Below are positions 1 to 15,000 of a stretch of 64,000 nt of DNA, in pieces. This DNA is from Saxidomus purpurata (taxonomy: Eukaryota > Mollusca > Bivalvia > Venerida > Veneridae). The translations under genes and the position numbers were made by a program. Numbering within the stretch: position 1 is the first letter of the stretch; the number at the start of each line of letters is the position of its first letter. The stretch is from contig JAFMSR010000010.1 of NCBI GenBank assembly GCA_022818135.1, positions 29,445,618-29,509,617 on the forward strand. The letters run 5' to 3'. The notes below the pieces were generated by a model. The model was given only the letters and a program-made list of their open reading frames with translations. It ran no database searches and was not told where the DNA came from.

Positions 1-65
1 GACTGGACTCTTGGGCCGGCATGGCTCAGGCGAGGATGATCCATTTGGATGCAAAACTGAATTCA
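1..65 (+). CDS. CABIN1: CABIN1-like exon, 5'-truncated by window edge
   Basis: Read from base 3: LDSWAGMAQARMIHLDAKL.., ending in TCA at 65 before the donor GTGAGT (66-71), phase 0. The other two frames do not join the next exon. Confidence 0.8.
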
Positions 66-3000
66 GTGAGTATAGATTACATTTTGTACAGTAGTCATCA
101 TGGTTTAATAGGCAAGGTACAGGAGGGAAAGGGTGGACAGATTTTGTCCTTGGTTTAAACTTAAAATAACATGGAAGCATATCCTCTAAGATGACATTTG
201 ACCATGATCAAGATATGGTACTATAAATAGATGGCATTTAGGCCCCAAGTGAAAAGGAGTATGAAATAAAATAAAAGATACTAGAGAAAAATAAAAGACA
301 AAAAATGATTGGAATGAAAACAGAATAAAAATGTGATGACAAGATAATTGATCCATGGCAAAATAAATGTGACATAAATTTTATAAGCTCATTTAAGCTA
401 CAAACCAGCCAAAAGCCATTTATAACCATTATGTGTCAAGGTCATCTCTTTCTTTCCTGTTTACAGTGACCATAAAATGCAAAGCATTGCTTTTCATACT
501 TCTGATGCAAATCATGTAAATGAAGGTACGTAACTGTTTTAAAATAGAATTTCAACTACATTGTATAACACAAGAGTCTTTGTTACTACAGGCTGAATTG
601 AAGATGGATCAACCGGTCTACAAGAAATCCATAGCAGCACTACGTTGTTTTAAACGTGCAGTAGAAATAGATGATACAAACAGTAAATTGTGGATAGAAT
701 ATGGAACGCTGGCGTACCAGTTACATTCTCATGCTTCCAGGCAGATCAAATGGGTAAGCAAGCATTGAGGGACATATATCAATATATAGCAACTTGTAAA
801 CAATGGAAGCTGAGGCTCCCAAACAAGTCAGAAAACTTTACAGAAAAGTAACTTACTTTTACAGAAATTTATTTCCAAGTTTCTATGCAAATACAATATG
901 GTTTGTAAATTCATGTTTTTACACACAAGAAAAAACGATAATGTAGCTTCATTATGTAAAAGTGATTTGAGAAAGTTACCATTAGTGTCACAGAAAATGC
1001 CTTGTGTGGAGGAAGTGAATATATATTTTAACACATAAAACTAGTTAAATATATATTTGAAATTGCTGTAATATTAAACGTCTGTAGTTTATGTCTGACA
1101 ATGTACATGTAGCTTTTCAATTTCTATTGGGTGTCGATGGTTTTTATCAGTCCTAAATTTAAAATTTAACCGTCTTTGTAGAAAAAATGGTTTGCAATGG
1201 ATGAAGAAACAGTTAAGATTGCTGTCGACAGCAAACGTGAGATGTTACAGACGGCAACAGATTGTTTCAGGATGGCTGCCGGTTGTGATCGAGACTGGTC
1301 GGAAGACGAGTGGCTACATAGTTACATGCTGGGAAAATGTTTAGAGAAACAAAATAAAGACATAAAGGATTCACTTGCCTATTATCAGAAGGTAAAAGTT
1401 TTGACTGTTGTTGAGACATTTATACAATGAAAGTTATTTTTAAGACATGATGAAAAATTGTCAGAAAAATCATAAATACAGTAAAACCTGTCCTTCCTGG
1501 CACCTGATTTTAACAGAAAATTGCGGTATTCAGCATAATCCCTTGGTCCTGCTTACCTAAAATATATGATAGAAAACCTGGTTTGACTGTCAACCTGCTT
1601 TAACCAAGATAATCACGTGGTCCCAAAGAGTGCTGGAAAAGACAGGTTATACTGTGTAAGTTTAAAACTACAAAGAAATGAAACAGAATACTAATAGTAA
1701 TGAGGTCTGCTGTCGAATTTTATGTACATGTAATTAGTTTTGTTGTTTTACTTTTGTGCTCCATCAGACATGTTAAAACTACAGTACTTTGTAGCATAGA
1801 ATGTATTTCTGTATATAGAATAGGTGTACAAGGTGTATATGATTGGCTGATTTCTGAATGTTATTATAAATGCAGGCAATGGAATATCTGCATAAGGAGC
1901 ATGCTAAGTACCCCAAGAGGATTCAGTATGCGTATAACACACCACATCTGGCAGTGGAAGCTCTAGAGGTAAGCTTTAGATGGTTCCCCACTTCTGTTAA
2001 ATGTTGAAATTTAGAATTGAAGAGTGTAAAGATCATTGGTACTATATTGTCAACAGAATTTTGTGTTTTTACTTTCAGAAGAAAGAAAGCTGATATACTT
2101 AATTTATTTTAGCCATTTAGTGTAAGAAAGGTGTACGTCAAGGTTGTAGACATTTCTATCTCGGCTCCCTTTGTAGTTCTGCAGCTAGTCACTTTTATCC
2201 TTAAATGAGAGTACTGTTAAATTGTATTATGATCACTCATAGTCTGTCGTATGTTTGTCCACCATTTCCTTTTAACCACATTTTCTCTGAAACCACTAGA
2301 CCATGTTGATGAAACTTGGCAGGGATGCTTCTTGGATGAAGCTTTACCAAAGTTGTTTAAAGAATTCCATTCCATGGAGAACTCCAGTTGCTATGGCAAC
2401 AAATATGAAAAACTTTTAGAAAAAATCTTAAAACCGGAAGGCACAGAGCTTAGATATTTGGCATGTAGCATTGATTAGTGAGGTTGTTCAAATAATGACG
2501 CCCAGGTCTAAAATGATCCTTCCTGTGATGTGATTGTTGACCTTGTATTATAGCCAATGGTAATCAGGTGAGTGATATGGGGTCATCTTGGCCCTCTTGT
2601 TCTAATTCAAAGGCAGGAAGGATATCCAATTGCAGTGGCTGGAGAAAACCTAGTAAGATGTCTTTTGAAATGTAGGAATGGTACCGGTACTCTTTGTTAC
2701 TTTAGATAAATTATATGAGTCAAAAAAATCCAGTTTAATGCTGAATAGTTCTCAGCCCTTCGTAACATAAAAGCTAGATTTTCGTATCTTCCAGTCCCAC
2801 GATTTCTCATCTCTTTCATGTTTTACAGATGTACTATAGAATTCACGTGATGATACTAAAGGTTTTGTTGAAACATGCTGCTGAGTCGGAGATTCATGAC
2901 TACAAGACGTGTGTGAAGTACATAGTCCAAGCTGCAAACTCACCTTTCATTAAAAGGATGGAATATGGACAGACAGGCAAAACAGAGTAAGTACTTATGT

Positions 3001-6000
3001 TTGTTTTTAGCTCGACTATTCGAAGAATAAGGAGACTATTGCACTCGCCCCGGCGTCGGCGTCTGCGTTGGTTAAAGTTTTTAATAAAGTCAAATATCTT
3101 GAATACTATCAAAGGTATTGACTTGAAACTCAAAATATATCTTTACCATCAACATCTACACCTGAGGAAACAATCCCCATAACTCTGTTTTGATTTTTGA
3201 CAGATTTATGCCCCTTTTTAACTTAGAATTTTTGGTTAAAGTTTTTTATAAATTCAAATATCTTGCATATTATCAAAGGTATTGACTTGAAACTCAAAAT
3301 ATATCTTTACCATCAGCATCTACACCTGAGGAAACAATCCTCATAACTCTGTTTTGATTTTTGACAGATTTATGCCCCTTTTTAACTTAGAATGTTTTGT
3401 TAAACTTTTTAATAAAGTCAAATATCCTGAATACTATTAAAGGTATTGACTTGAAACTCAAACTGTTTGTTTACCATCAACATCTACACCTGAGGAAACA
3501 ATCCCCATAACTCTGTTTTGATTTTTGACAGATTTATGCCCCTTTTTAACTTAGAATTTTTGGTTAAAGTTTTTTATAAATTCAAATATCTTGCAAATTA
3601 TCAAAGGTATTGACTTGAAACTCAAAATATATCTTTACCATCAGCATCTACACATGAGGAAACAATCCTCATAACTCTGTTTTGATTTTTGACAGATTTA
3701 TGCCCCTTTTTAACGTAGATTTTTTTGTTAAAGATTTTTATAAATTCAAATATCTTGAATACTATCAAAGGTATTGACTTGAAACTCAAAGTATGTGTCT
3801 ACAATCAACATCTACACCAGAGGAAACAATCCTCATAACTCTGTTTTGATTTTTGACAGATTTATGCCCCTTTTTAACTTAGAATATTTGGTAAAAGATT
3901 TTATAAAGTCAAATGTTTTGAATACTATCAAAGGTATTGACTTGAAACTCAAAGTATTTGTCTACCATCAACATCTACATCTGAGGAAACAATCCCCATA
4001 ACTCTGTTTTGATTTTTGACAGATTTATGCCCCTTTTTAACTTTGATTTTTTTTATGGACTTAAAATGTATGTTTACTGTCAACATCTTCACCAATGTTT
4101 TTGATTTTTGACATTTATGCCCCTTTTAACTTAGAATTTTGTCACAGTTTTTACCAGACTAACATGGAAATACTCGAAATGGCTTTCTTTTGAAATCTTT
4201 TATTCATAGAATAATTATGCAGCATGCAGCGGTCATGCTTTTTTAATTCTATACATTTCAATTTTGAAAAGTTACAAAGTTATTCATGATCAAATTTACA
4301 AGGTTATGTATTTCTTTGAAATTATCCCCTCCTCCCTCCACTTGGCTTACAGAATCCAGAGTAAGGCTTTGAATGTAATGTACATTTACAAAGGTCTTTG
4401 AACAAGTTTCATATCTTTGACCTTAATTCTTACAGACAATTACACAATACTCCTGTTCTTTGACAAAAAACCCATTTTACCAACAACCTTTCGAATAGTC
4501 GAGCGTGCTGTCATGTGACAGCTCTTGTTCATATTGGCGATTTTTAAAATCTCACTTGAGCTTAAAAGCTTCAAGAAGGCTATTGGGTTACTTGATATTG
4601 TAAAACAGTCCAAGATTTCATCTAATTTGAAACTGACGACTGAGTTTTGACAAAAGTTTAAAGGCATAGGGGATACTGAGTAGTGTGGTTCTCCACAAAA
4701 AAGTGGCTTTGCTGTGTATGACCTCTGAATTAAAAAAGAAAATGGAAAAAGGCCTTGGGGGCCATATTTGCACTCTTCTTATTTAATATTCACTGAATAA
4801 TTTGGTTGATTTTCGTATTTAATTACCAGAATAATTTCCTTTCAGTATTACAAGTACACCATGTCTGTTAAAATAATTATGGTTTAATAGCAAACTCTAC
4901 AATCTGTGCACCATCTGTCTGACATTGTTTATTTATACAGCAGAGACTCTGCGTCTTCTGCAGATGAGAATTCTTGTATGGAAACAACTCCCTCCAAGCC
5001 CAAACAACCTTCCTCAGATCATACTTACTTCAGGCAAAATAGTATTTCTGGTGTATCACCAGCTACAGAAAGTGTTGCCATGGAAACAGATAAAGTTGGG
5101 GAAATGAAAACTACTGTTGCTGTTTTACCCAGTAAATCAGTGACCACTATGGAATTACATTCCGAAGAGCAGAAAGCAGAAGTAGACATTACCATGACAA
5201 CCACAGACAGTTCTGGACATTCTGTTTTGGAGAGCACTCCACAAAGGGAGACAAGTACTCCAAAGAAGGATTCAAATGCAACCAAGGCAGATAAGGAAAG
5301 TGCAAATATACAGAAACTAAAGCAGTCACCATTTTCTATCTCAAGTATACTAGGAGAAAAGCCTAACAAAGACACTGAAGTTCCTGAACCTGATGCCAAA
5401 GGCGGTGGTGAGGGATTGTCGGCAGTTGTTGAAGGGAGCAAACTTGGAGATATCACTGAAGAAAAAGATATGAAACAAATGACTTCTGTTAAATCAGAGG
5501 TAGACAGTGGAGCATTTGGTGATGGTAAAGCTGTAACATGCGAACTTATGCCAGTTGAAAAAACAGAGAGAGTGGAAAGCAGTTCAGGAGAGACGGAAAA
5601 AGAAGTTAAAAGCATATTGTTGCATATTGAGGACTTGATTGAAGAAGAAATGAAAGATGAAAGTTCAGACAGACCTTGTCAAGACAGCAGTAAAGAATCA
5701 AATGAAAAAGACATAGTTGAAGTGATGGAAGTTGATGATGAAGAACAGAAAAACACAGTGCATGATCAACAAAAACCATCAAAAGGTACTGAACTCACTA
5801 TTTCATTAGTGTTGTTTGTAAGAAAAATGTACCGTATTTCCCAGCTTATAAGACGAGGAAATAAAGTCCCGATTTTAGCCTCAAAGTGGGGTCCTCGTCT
5901 TATAAGCGAGGCCTCGAGAATCAACCAAAAATAAAAATCAATCCTAGCTACATTTGTGATGAAATCGGCAATATCGGATGTCGTCCCGCGAGTGTTTATG

Positions 6001-9000
6001 TGCAGACGACAGTCGAACAATTACCGGTACCGTAAGTTGGCAAATTACGTTATTTTGTTAACTCACCTCTGATGTCGATCGCCAATGTCGGCAATTTGCA
6101 ATTATTTAAAGAATCTGAAGGTAAACTTGGCGAAAATAAGTGGTGCATACTTTTTATGTCATATTTGTTTTTTTCCGGTATGATATAAGCGGCCTAAAAT
6201 TGATATCTGAATCAAGCGTTTTACCAAGCGTTAATTGTAAAGAAAACCGATAATCGGTCTAGTCTGTGTATTGTTAATTCAAATATTGATTTTTGGTGAC
6301 ACTTTGAGATAATTGCGTACGGTAAATACGTGTCATCGACTTATTAATCAATTAATGAAAACATCTGGCAGCTTGTGTATAATTATTAAGTTTACCCAGG
6401 ATCCCCCAAATTAGCGACAATTACGTCGTAGTTAAAAGAAAAAAGGAGCGAAAGGCTTTTTTGTAAAATTCGTCGTAGCGGTTGTTTTGTTAACTTTTAA
6501 TTATAAATACGAAAGTTTGCTTTTTTTTGCAAACATTGTGTGATAACTTCAAGAAATTGTAACAATGGGAATGAAAAAATAATTTTTAACTGACTTAATT
6601 GCCATCTCGTTCTTTTTTTTTAGCTCACCTGGCTATGCCAGGGTGAGCTTTTCTGATCGATGATTGTCCGTCGTCCGTCGTCCGTCAACATTTTGATTCA
6701 AATGACATCTCCTCTGAAACCTCTAGGCCAATGTTGATAAAACTATGCAGGAATGTTCCTTGCATGAAGCTCTACCAAAATTGTTCAAAGAATTCCATTC
6801 CATGCAGAACTCTGGTTGCTATGGCAAAAAATAGGAAAAACTTTAAAAATCTTCTTCTCTGAAACCACAAGGCCTAGAGCTTAGATATTTGGCATGTAGC
6901 ATTGTCTAGTGGACCTCTACCAAGATTGTTCAAATTATGACCCCCAGGTTAAAACTGACCCCGTGCGGGTGGGCCCTTAGTTTTTGCATAGGAATATATA
7001 GGAAAAACTTTAAAAATCTTCTTCTCTGAAACCACAAGGCCTAGAGCTAAGATATTTGGCATGTAGCATTGTCTAGTAGACCTCTACCAAGATTGTTCAA
7101 ATTATGACCCCCAGGTCAAAATTGACCCCGCACCGGGGGTCACTTAGATTTGCATAGGAATATATAGGAAAAACTTAAAAAATCTTCTTCTCTGAAACCA
7201 CAAGGCCTAGAGCTTAGAATTTGGCTGTAGCTGGCTAGTGGACCTCTACCAATATTGTTAAATTATGAGCCCGGGTCAAAATTGACCCCGCCCCGGGGTC
7301 CTTAGTTTTGCATAGGAATATTAGGAAAAACTTAAAAATCTTCTTCTCTGAAACCACAAGGCCTAGAGCTTAGATATTTGGCTGTAGCATTGGCTAGTGG
7401 ACCTCTACCAAGATTGTTCATATTATGAGCCCCGGATCAAAATTGACCCTGCACCGGGGTCCTTAGTTTTACTAGGCTTATATAGTAAAACTTAAAAATC
7501 AAAAAAGGCCTAGAGCTTAGATATTTGGCTGTGCTGGCTAGTGGACCTCTACCAATATTGTTCAAATTATGACCCTGGGTCAAAATTTGCCACCGGGGTC
7601 ACTTAGTTTTGCATAGGAATATATAGTAAAACTTTAAAAATCTTCTTTTGAAACCACAAGGCCTAGAGCTTAGATATTTGGCATGTAGCATTGCCTAGTA
7701 GACCTCTTTAAAGTTTGTTCAAATTATGCCCCTGGGGTCAAAATTGACCTTGCCTGGGGGGGATCATTTGTTTTACAAAGGCGTATATAGGAAAACTTAT
7801 TTGGTATATAACATTATCTAGTGATCTTCCACCAGGCAAGTGGACTTGTACCAAGGTGAGCGATATAGGGCCATCTTGGCCCTCTTGTCTTTAAACTACG
7901 ACGTAATTGTCGCTAATTTGGGGATCCTCGGCACACTTAATAATTATATACAAGCTGTCATATGTTTTCATAAATTGATTATTCAGTCGATGACACATAT
8001 TTACGCATTTATCTTCTCAAAGTGTCACCAAAAATCAATATCAGAATTGACAATACACAGATTGGTTTATACCGGTATTACTAAAAATAATCGGCGATTA
8101 AAAAATAAATTAGCTTAGAAATCTTCCGAACTTTAAGAAAATAAAGTAAGTGGGTTTCACTTAAGAAATTGTCCCGTCTTATAAACGAGTCTATTAAAAA
8201 ACCACACAATTTCCACGGCAAAGTTGGGGGGTCGTCTTATAAGCGGATCGCCTTATAGGTGGGGAAATACGGTAACACATTTCTTTTCTTAGGTTTCAAT
8301 TTGTAACAGTCTCAATACTATACTTTGTGATTTTCCATGTTTTAAACTTGATGCACATTTTTCTGATACGGGACTGGGGTCAGAGAAATGAAGAAAAAAC
8401 TATAGCCCTGACTAAATATTTCTATGGTTTCTACCCATCATGACTGCAAAAAGTCTAGGGAATCCGAAATAGTTTCTAGGGTTAAACATATCATTTAAAC
8501 AACTGTTGCAAAGTTTCTACTTTACTAAAAAGTCTGGGAAATAAATATTTATTAGAAGTCTGTTGAGACAATAGCTAAATTATATTGTCTAATAGTGTTT
8601 GAATGGCAGTTTTAAATTGAGATAAAACTTGTATGAAGTTGTGTAAGAAACAGGTAAGTGAAATATGCTTTTTTAGCTCACCTGGCACAAAGTGCTAGAG
8701 TGAGCTATTAGGATCGCTTTCCGTCAGTCGTCCGTCCGCACGCATGATGGGTACCTTGGGTGGTAGGAGGTGTGGCCTAAGACAATAGAAATCTATTGTC
8801 TTCATTCCGTCTTTTGTCCCTTAAGTGGTCATTCTTTTGTTACTTAAGTGGTCACTCTATTGTTCGAGAACAATGGAAATACCACCTAATAACACCCTCG
8901 TATGGGTGTCCGTCCGTGCTCACATTCTTGTACTTAGGTGGCTATACAGACAATAGGTAACAGTACATTTACTTTGATGTCATTCATTCCGTAATGCTGT

Positions 9001-12000
9001 TATGTGGCTATTTTCTGTTAAGTGGCTAAAAAGAACAATGGGGAGAACAAAAGGCTAGCCACATAAGTATCAAAATGTGAGTACGTCTGTCCGTCCGTCC
9101 GTCCATCCGTCCGTCCACCAATTCCTTCAAACGACATCTCCTCTGAAACCACTGGGCCAATGTTACTGAAACTTTGCAGGGATGTTCCTTGTATGAAGCT
9201 CTATCAAAGTTGTTCAAAGAATTCCATTCTATGGAGAACTCTGGTTGCTATGGCAACAAATAGGAAACACACCCCCCCCCGGTTGTGCAGTGGTCACTTA
9301 GTTTTGCATAGGCTTATATTGGAAAAACTTTTAAAATCTTCATCTCTGAAACCACAAGGCCTAGAGCTTAGATATTTGGCATGTAGCATTGTCTAGTGGA
9401 CCTTTACCAAGAGTGTTCAAATTTTGACCCAAAATTGACCCCGTGCATGTGGTCACTTAGTTTTACATAGGCTTATATAGGCAAAACTTTAAAAGTCTTC
9501 TTCTCTGAAACCACAAGGCCTAGAGCTTAGATATTTAGCATGTGGCATTGTCTAGTGGACTTGTACCAAGATTGTTCAAATTATGAGCCCCAGGTCAAAA
9601 TTGGCCTTGCCCGGGTGGTCACTTGGTTTTACATAGGCTTATTTAAGAAAAAATTTTAAAATCTTCTTCTCTGAAACCACAAGGCTTAGGGCTTAGATAC
9701 TTAGCATGTAGCATTGTCTAGTGGAGCTTTACCAAGATTGTTCAAATCATGACCCCCGGGTCAAAATTAACCCTTCCCGGGAGGGGGGAGGCAGGGGGGG
9801 GGGGAAAGCACTTGATTTCACATAGGCTTATATAGGGAAAACTTTAAAAAAAACAACACAAGGCCGACAGGCAGATAATAGATATTTCAAATGTTACTTA
9901 GCATTGTGTAGTGGACCTCTACGAATTATGTTAGAATCATGACCCCTTTTATTATAGCCAATGGTAGTCAGGTGAGTGATATAGTGCCATCCTGGCCCTC
10001 GTGTTTTTCAAGCTAAACATTTTTTTTCATCAGAAAGTCAAAAACGGGCTCAGTTGCTGACAGTCGTGTTGAGATAGCACAATGGAGCCACCTTGGTGCA
10101 GTGGTTGTGTGTTTGTATCAGGATCAGAGCATCCCAGGTTTGATCCCCACCAGTGCTGAGTTGTGGTATCGTTGGTATCCTTAGGCAAGACACAATTAAG
10201 TCTACATTGCCTCTCTCTTCATTTTTGATTCCATCAAGAGTCAGCCTCAAGATTGATTACTGTAAATTGTAAGAACTTGTAATTGAAAGTAAATAAAGTA
10301 TTATACATGTAGTAATGAAATAAAATAAGTACATTTTAGAATACAACATCCATGGTATGTTTTATTGCCAGGTGACACAAAGATTGATGATCAAATCAAC
10401 AGATTGCTTAAGATGCCAGTGTGTGATCTGCATAAAGAATTGATGGAGAGATGTCGACAAGCTCTCGTCACATGTTTACAGAGGTTCCCCACCCACTACA
10501 AGTCGCATTACAGACTGGCATACATATATCTTCATTCACCATACCATAAGGTTCATCTTTGTTATATACATGTAACCAGTCTGAGATAAGACAAAACCTA
10601 AATTTAACAACAGTAAAAACATTCAGCTGAAGCCTCTGTCAAAACAAAGCCTGTCTGTGTCGTCCAACAAAAGTGTTGAATGCATTATTTTTTGCTCAAG
10701 ATTAGTTACAGTTTTGAGTAGTTTTTGTAAAAATGTGAATGTTGCCGTACTATTTTTATGCAGCGTAGATTACTATTATAGCATGTTGGAAATGCCTAGA
10801 GTTATATAATCTTTGAATGTCTTGAAACAGGAAGTTGACGGCTAAAATGGTTTTGTTTTATGTAGATATATGTTCTTTCTAATTTATTAAACAGTTTCAT
10901 TGTGATATCAATTACCCATTACCTATGTACTTTGATGTAAAAATTCTGGGTGGGGTTAAAACATTACTAGAACCACTTTCTTATTGCTATTTTAAGGATC
11001 TGACGAAGGCTCATCATATCCTACTGGGAGTTCCAAAGTGGCAGGAGTTAGGCTACATGCCGTGCCAGGGACTGTTTGGAGAGAGGAAACAAACCAAGTT
11101 TTTCCAGGTAGTATTCCCTTCTGAAAGTATAGATTTCCCTCCTCTGTGGATGATTGCTGGTCTGTATAGGTTTGAGCCCTGCTATGCCCCCAACAGTTGG
11201 GCTTCACAACAGGTCTGTCACTTCTGCTCAGTCTGATTTAGGTATATTAAATGAAATTGGTATTTTCACCTCATAGAACCTAAGCAGTAATAAGATAACA
11301 GCATATACATACCTTTCTTTATTGATAATACTGGTTGATTAATCTTCATAATGATTACAAACATGAAGGGGTTTGGCTTTTGCACAGTTTACAGTAATCA
11401 TTGACCGCCAAATAGTTTATTTGAACCATGTAATTCAAAGAATAGTTTTTGTAAGGTATATGGAAAACTAGTTGTTTAATTTACATAATGATTACAAAAT
11501 ATGAAGGGTTTGGCTTTGGCGCAGTTCACAGTAAATCATTAACTACCAAATAATTTACTTGACCTGTGTAATTCAAGGAGTGTTTTTTCTCTAGGGTATA
11601 TGGAAAATTCCAATAGATGAGATAGACAGATCTGGTAGTTTTCCGTCACACTTGAACAGATGTATAGAGCTGGTTCTCGAGGTTCTGAGAGCAGAGAAAG
11701 ATAGTCAAACCTTACACCAAGTCCATCTTCAGCTGAACAGGCAACCAGAACCTGGAAAGTAAGTCTTAAATAATTTGGTTTATCAGAATATTCTTCATTA
11801 CTACTCATAAGCTAGTCCCTTGAATTTGGAAAAGTATATAACATAAAAATTATGATTTGGATTCACAGTAGTAAACTGCCTAATTATGTGTGATAGGAAT
11901 CATGATTATTAGTCCCCAAGTGATCAATATAGGTTTGCATGGTTCTGTCCCTTCATCCATACTTTGTGTCTGGGCCAAGCTGTGAACCAAATTTCAAATA

Positions 12001-15000
12001 ATTTTATACAGTTGTTGCTAATAACACAAGGGTGTGTCATGCACCAAACCCAGGGAATTACCTTGAAGTTTTGAAACTTTAGCCAAATGTTCACCTCAAT
12101 TGATGAAGGTCATGGTCATATTTAGGGCCAAAGGTCATATTTCTATATCTTCCCAAACCTTTTGAATGATTTTCTTGAAACTTTGGGTAAACGTTTATTT
12201 CATGGAGAGAATTTGAAGAATCTGTTACTTAACAAACTGGACACAAGGTCAAGGTCACACTAAAAGGTCAAAGGTCACTAGACTACTCCTTAACAGTTGA
12301 AGGATTTCCATCAAACATTAGTCAAATGTTAATCTCATCATTATGAAAAAGGGCAAGGTCACTGTTAGGTCAAAGGTCATGTCACTGTATCTCCCAAACT
12401 CCTTCAAGGCTTTTCATGAAACTTTGATCACTTTGTTCATCTCGTCTCGTCATGTTTGGTTGGGAACTTTATATTGCATGTCAATACTCCATCTACTTGT
12501 TTTTGTTAATATTACTAAAATACCATAATATTGATCCAATAAGATAATCTAAAATATCAACTAATGTATTTCTGCAAAGTATTCATGTTATTTCATTCCC
12601 AAAAATTTAAATGTTAGATGTATTTCTTTAGAAGTATTTTCTAAAAGCATTTAGTGTAATCTAGTGAAAAGGTCATGACAGGTTATGTTGCAAAGCAGGA
12701 TGGGGTTATGTGGGATTGTGTACCAGCTGCAAGTTCAAGCTCACCATGATACATTTAATTACTACTGGATAGGAACAATTGTATATCAATGTATTAAAAT
12801 GAGCTTTCTTTAGTTTTCATATTTTCACTGAATAGTTTAATTGTCTAATTGCCAGGAAGTATCTACGAGATGCAGAGAAGAGATATTACGCGCTGACATC
12901 ACATAGATACACGCTCGATGCAGTAGAGCAACAGATAGAAGAAATGAGAACAGTCACTGATGCTGATGCGAGACACAAGTTCCTCACAGTTGTTTACAAG
13001 ATACATGAACATGGTGTGCACAAGCTGAACAAACATGTAGACAGAACTAACAGGTTGTTAGCAGAGGCATACAGAGTTGTTATCAGGAAATTAGAGGTAA
13101 ATGTAGATATTAACTGTAATTAAAATTTTTGACTGCAAAATAATGTTTTCAGCTTGTAGGCCAACATTACTTAAATCACACTTTTTATGCCCTATTTGTA
13201 AAGAGATGGTACATTGCTTAGCAAATCTAGCTCAGTTCAGAACTGTTTGGTGTTGGAAATTCAGACTTTAAGGTCAAAAGGTTAATATCATGCTTACTTA
13301 AGTGTTACAGTGTCTAAAATATTTTGTTTATTTCAGACTTTACCACAGAAGATGTTGCTTGACCAAGCAGTTAGGTATTGCAAACAGTTGTTGGCTCAGA
13401 AATCAAAAACTAAATTGGAAAAGGTAAGCAATCCCTAGTCTTGATGGTTGGTACTGTTACATGAAAGTCCTTGTGACATCACCTGTTAACAAGCACTGTA
13501 AATGACTGATAAGGAAGTAATTTAACAGACTTGTGCCTTGTGTCTACAAAAATATACACTTTTTCAAAGAGTTTTACGCTGGAGCAGATGTCAAATACAA
13601 TGTCGTCTGCTCAGGATTTAAGTTTTTAGTCTTCTGGAACAGAATTCTGTAGAACATTTAAAGAAATAGGTTGTCCAAATTGGAATGGAAGAAGATCCAA
13701 TTGTAAAAAATAGGTAGAAAAAGGTTAATAAGAAATGGTAGTATTTATTTTTTGAAGCTATTGGACTTCTTGTAATCATTTGTCCTTTCACCTCTTATCC
13801 CATCACGCATATACTAAATCGCCCAGTCAAGATATTCTGGTGGGAGTAATGAATAACCTTCAGTAATAGTTAAAAGTATTATACCTCAATTTTATTGTCA
13901 TTGTAAATCTCCTATGGACAAAGCAGTATGTATTTTACTGTAACTACTGAGATACCATGTGACCACTGCAAAATGTCCTGTCAGGTTTTACTATCCACAC
14001 CTTCCTATACTTAGTAACATTTTCTATAGGTAAGATATATAAAACATTTTCAGTTATTGACAGTTATCCAGGGAATGCAGAAAATAACATTATAGATTCG
14101 TTTTTATAAATACATGTACAATGTATCACATAACTTTTCATGGCACAGTAATATTGGCAACCTACGGAGAAAAACTGTATTCCCCTTAAGTTGACAATAT
14201 TACTATCCCTCTCTCAAATTATGTGATATTAACATACTATTTAGATTATATTACTTCATCTGTTTCAGTCCCAGGATTCTAAATCTCAGACAGTAAGTTC
14301 TCCCTCAGTACCAGCAGCTGTACCAAGCCAACAGGAGGCAGGAGACGTACTCACAACAACGGTTAAACCTCCAAACTTTATTAATCTTACCAACATTATG
14401 AAAAGCCAGGTTCCAAGTGGCAGATTGCTGCAATCAACTCCGAGTGATCTAACAACTCCGAGTGATCTTAATAAAAGTACAACGGAGTCAGCAGACGTAC
14501 CAGCAATTAAACCTCCAAACTTGATAAGTCTTGCCAACATTATGAAAAGCCAAAATACAAACTACAGTCTGCTGAAATCAGTTCAGAATGATCTGAATAA
14601 AAGTACAACCATTGCTTCAAAAGAGTACAGCCAATCAAAACCAGAGGGTTCAGCTAATGAGAAACTAGAAACGGATGAAATAGAACAAGATGAAAAAGAA
14701 GAAACAGAAATAATTATACTGTCAGACAGTTCAGTGGAATCACCAGTAAAGTCACATATTAACACTAAAAGCAATGATCCAAATATAACTGAAAACCCTA
14801 AAATGGCTGCACCAACAGACGGTGCAAATGCCCCAACTGTGAAAATCAAAATGGGGCTCCTTCAGGCAGTTAAAAGGTTAAAACCTAACACAAAAGAGGG
14901 TACTGCAACCAGTGGGGACAATGAAACTTCACAAGATGAGAGTCAGTCTTCTGCTTTATCTGAAGATGAAAGTGAGGCTCCATTGCCATCTGCTTCTGAT

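Noticed and set aside
8780..8801. Short hairpin AGACAATAGA/TCTATTGTCT as a separate element
   Set aside because: No flanking duplication or second copy seen; recorded only as part of the insertion inside the 8675-10003 element.
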